DNA of 64,000 nucleotides from Chiridota heheva (Eukaryota > Echinodermata > Holothuroidea > Apodida > Chiridotidae): contig JAIGNY010003759.1 in the NCBI GenBank assembly GCA_020152595.1, positions 762,001 through 826,000 of the forward strand, written 5' to 3'. Position numbers and translations under genes: made by a program. The notes below the pieces were generated by a model. It was not told the DNA's origin and did no database searches. It was given only the letters and a program-made list of their open reading frames with translations. This document shows positions 61,228 to 64,000 of the stretch, piece after piece (within the stretch, counting starts at the first letter, position 1; every line of letters starts with the position of its first letter).

Positions 61228-62570
61228 ACTCTAGCAGAGATTACTATCAACCAGTCCCTACTATCAACCACAGTCCCTACTATCAACCACAGTCCCTACT
61301 ATCAACCACAATCCCTACTATCAACCACAGTCCCTACTATCAACCACAGTCCTTACTATCAACCACAGTCCCTACTATCAACCACAGTCCATATTATCAA
61401 CCACTGTCCATACTATCAACCAGTCCCTACTATCAACCACAGTCCCTACTATCAACCTCAGTCCCTACTATCAACCACAGTCCCTACTATCAACCACAGT
61501 CCCTACTATCAACCACAGTCCCTACTATCAACCACAGTCCATACTATCAACCACAGTCCCTACTATCAAGCACAGTTCATACTATCAACCACAGTCCCTA
61601 CTATCAACCACAGTCCCTACTATCAACCACAGTCCCTACTATCAACCTCAGTCCCTACTATCAACCACAGTCCCTACTATCAACCACAGTCCCTACTATC
61701 AACCACAGTCCATACTATCAACCACAGTCCCTACTATCAACCACAGTCCCTACTATCAAACACAGTCCATACTATCAACCACAGTCCCTACTATTAACCT
61801 CAGTCCCTACTATTAACCACAGTACATACTATCAACCACAGTCCCTACTATCAACCACAGTCCATACTATCAACCACAGTCCCTACTATCAACCACAGTC
61901 CATACTATCAACCACAGTCCCTACTATCAACCACAGTCCCTACTATCAAGCACAGTCCCTACTATCAACCACAGTACATACTATCAACCACAGTCCCTAC
62001 TATCAACCACAGTCCCTACTATCAACCACAGTCCATACTATCAACCACAGTCCCTACTATCAACCACAGTACATACTATCAACCACAGTCCCTACTATCA
62101 ACCACAGTCCATACTATCAACCACAGTCCCTACTATCAACCACAGTCCCTACTATCAAGCACAGTCCCTACTATCAACCACAGTACATACTATCAACCAC
62201 AGTCCCTACTATCAACCACAGTCCCTACTATTAACCTCAGTCCCTACTATTAACCACAGTACATACTATCAACCACAGTCCCTACTATCAACCACAGTCC
62301 CTATATCAACCACAGTCCCCATATCAACCACAGTCCCTACTATCGCCCCCAGTCCCTACTATCATCCACAGTCCCTACTTCATCCACAGTCCCTACTATC
62401 AACCAGTCCCTACTATCATCCACAGTCCCTACTATCAACCACAGTCCCTACTATCATCCACAGTCCCTACTATCAACCACAGTCCCTACTATCAACCACA
62501 GTCCATATTATCAACCACAGTCCCTATATCAACCACAGTCCCCATATCAACCACAGTCCCTACTGGATTT
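61228..62570. repeat. 19-bp satellite-like array
   Basis: About seventy units of CAGTCCCTACTATCAACCA with recurring variants (CAGTCCATACTATCAACCA, CAGTACATACTATCAACCA, TATTAACCT). The variants recur in blocks, pointing to a higher-order structure of several units. The plus-strand open frame at 61180-61797 is a by-product of the repeat. Confidence 0.97.
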
Positions 62571-62749
62571 CACTGAAGCGCACTCCCCAAAGCCATGGCT
62601 CTGTTTGACATGAGTTAATATTAACCCCGTCAGACAGAATAGTAATGAAGCTCAAGCCTCCATGACAGAAGTTATCAAGTTTATTATTACAATCCTTTAC
62701 TAAGAAACCTTCATCATGCCATGTCACTGTACCCATCATGGGTGTTTTC

Positions 62750-63050
62750 AGGGGGTCACCAGATGGTTCGATATCCCTACCCCCAACGGCTCCCAAAATG
62801 GTCCAGAAATTTTACTAAAATGTTAAGAAATTTTGCTAAAAGGTCCATAATTTTTTCTAAACAGTTCTGATTTTGAAGCAATGACTTTTATTTTTTGCTC
62901 GTCAGTAAAATTTTACCTACAAAACAATTTAAAGACCGCTATTTTTACACCATTTGGGAAATTTTGTTTAAGTTATCAGCAAACTTGTTCATTATACGCC
63001 CCCCCTCCCCATCAATCCAAAAGGCTGGCTTAATCCCTGCCATCTCAGGT
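62750..63050. repeat. Dispersed repeat, related to 41165-41445
   Basis: Same order of words as the earlier copy (TTTTGCTAAAAGGTCC, CAGTAAAATTTTACCTACA, AAAGGCTGGCTTAATCCCTG), in the same orientation and somewhat diverged. Confidence 0.65.
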
Positions 63051-63139
63051 TGGGACTTGTTTTCATCCAAATCTTTGCAGCAACTTATTTTTTCTTTTTG
63101 CCTCACAAGAGTTCATCACAGAGCAAATAAACAGACACA

Positions 63140-64000
63140 TCTTGGTTGATGACATCTTGATGATTAAAGTGACATGGTTGTTTGTGCAGTCATGTGAGAC
63201 ATAACAGATGATGATTATTTTGCAAGAAGTTACGTCTTGATGGTGTTTAGAAGAGTCTGTTACTTTCTATTATTATTATCAAATTAAATTATATAGCACT
63301 TATTCTAAAATTGAGCTTTAAGTGCTTTACAACAATATAAAAGTCATGATAAAAATTCCAAACAGAATTAAATACAAGATAAAAGTTGAGATGATAAACA
63401 AAAATTACGAAAAAAAAAAAAAAAAATAAAAAGTTAATTACTGCTCAAGATTAGGACAATTATATCACAATTAAGAAAAGAAGTACCTTAAAGATTTAAA
63501 AAACATCTGATACAAGTAGATACAGATGTTAAAAGGTTACTAAAACCTGCATTAATATAACATCTTGATGATTTATGTGACATGGTTGTTTGTGCAGTCA
63601 TGTGAGACATACCAGATAGCAAATAACCACAAGGTTTACAAAGGGGATAAAAAGTTGCACTAAAAGAAGCTTGCCTATAAAATATAAACATCAAGATCAA
63701 ATCTAAGTTAACATAAGCTATTAAAATGCTGCTAAGAAAGATACAAATAGATACATATGTTAAAAAGTCACTAAAACCTGCATTAATTATAAAGCAAATA
63801 GCCATAGGTTTAAAAATGGGATAACAAGTTGCACTATTAAAAGAGTCTACATATAGAATGTAAAAATTAAGATCAATCAAAGTTAACATAAGCTATTAAA
63901 TGCTGCTTAAAAAGATAAGTTTTCAAATCACGCTTAAAACAACACAATGAGGTATGACTCCTAAGATATAATGGGAGGCGATTCCTTTCCTTAGGTGCAG
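63140..64000. repeat. Repeat cluster at the right edge
   Basis: A phrase of about 60 bp (ACATCTTGATGAT, GTGACATGGTTGTTTGTGCA, GTCATGTGAGACATA) occurs at 63148 and 63558. Another (TAGATACA-ATGTTAAAA, then CTAAAACCTGCATTAAT) occurs at 63520 and 63748. The segment beginning TATATAGCACTTATTCTAAA looks like the start of a common invertebrate interspersed repeat. It continues past the window end. Confidence 0.6.

Noticed and set aside
61180..61797. 205-residue frame rich in STTVPTINHSPYY units
   Set aside because: Pure product of the 19-bp array. The unit shifts frame every copy but happens to lack stops; no splice or promoter support.

Overview
This is an AT-rich animal nuclear window with very little coding sequence and a dense load of transposons, transposon relics and tandem repeats. 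Introns with consensus splice sites, several classes of non-LTR retrotransposon, a Penelope-like element, tRNA-derived SINEs, TTAA-, TA- and 8-bp-TSD DNA elements and long minisatellites all point to a marine invertebrate. A deuterostome such as an echinoderm is plausible, but the sequence alone does not settle this.

Host genes are represented only by scattered exons, nearly all on the minus strand. (i) Two exons of one unrecognised, charged and proline-rich protein lie at 58506-58632 and 37787-37940. Their phases fit exactly across a 20.6-kb intron, and the second carries a PPPVAPKPK SH3-ligand-like motif. (ii) A further well-spliced exon of unknown identity lies at 24442-24601. (iii) The last two exons of a chymotrypsin-fold (S1) serine protease lie at 12639-12775 and 11853-12020. 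They carry an in-frame stop, a defective donor and substituted active-site residues, so this is a pseudogene.

Region by region. 1-3.9 kb: a 20-bp tandem array split by a 5'-truncated RT-RNase H LINE on the minus strand. 4-11.8 kb: no gene; a SINE, 300-bp repeats and shorter diverged repeats. 11.8-14.4 kb: protease pseudogene and a 1.4-kb TTAA-flanked element. 15-20.4 kb: LINE remnants and repeats. 21.4-22.2 kb: 45-bp array. 23-34.3 kb: the unknown exon, several MITEs, an exact 230-bp tandem duplication and a 64-bp minisatellite. 34-42 kb: proline-rich exon, SINE, a segmental duplication and a 58-bp array. 43-44.8 kb: a 600-bp TA tract and a Penelope-like element with GIY-YIG domain. 45-47.9 kb: MITE copies and a non-autonomous hAT element with a perfect 8-bp TSD. 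48.4-53.3 kb: a 4.9-kb element with long inverted repeats, holding a decayed gene of a widespread but unnamed invertebrate protein family and a nested LINE. 53.7-64 kb: SINEs, a second copy of the RNase H LINE, the upstream proline-rich exon, MITEs, a 1.3-kb array of a 19-bp unit and other repeats.

No operon, CRISPR array, rRNA or functional tRNA gene was seen. The most interesting object is the 48.4-53.3 kb long-terminal-inverted-repeat element, because it physically links a conserved, poorly characterised protein family to transposon ends.
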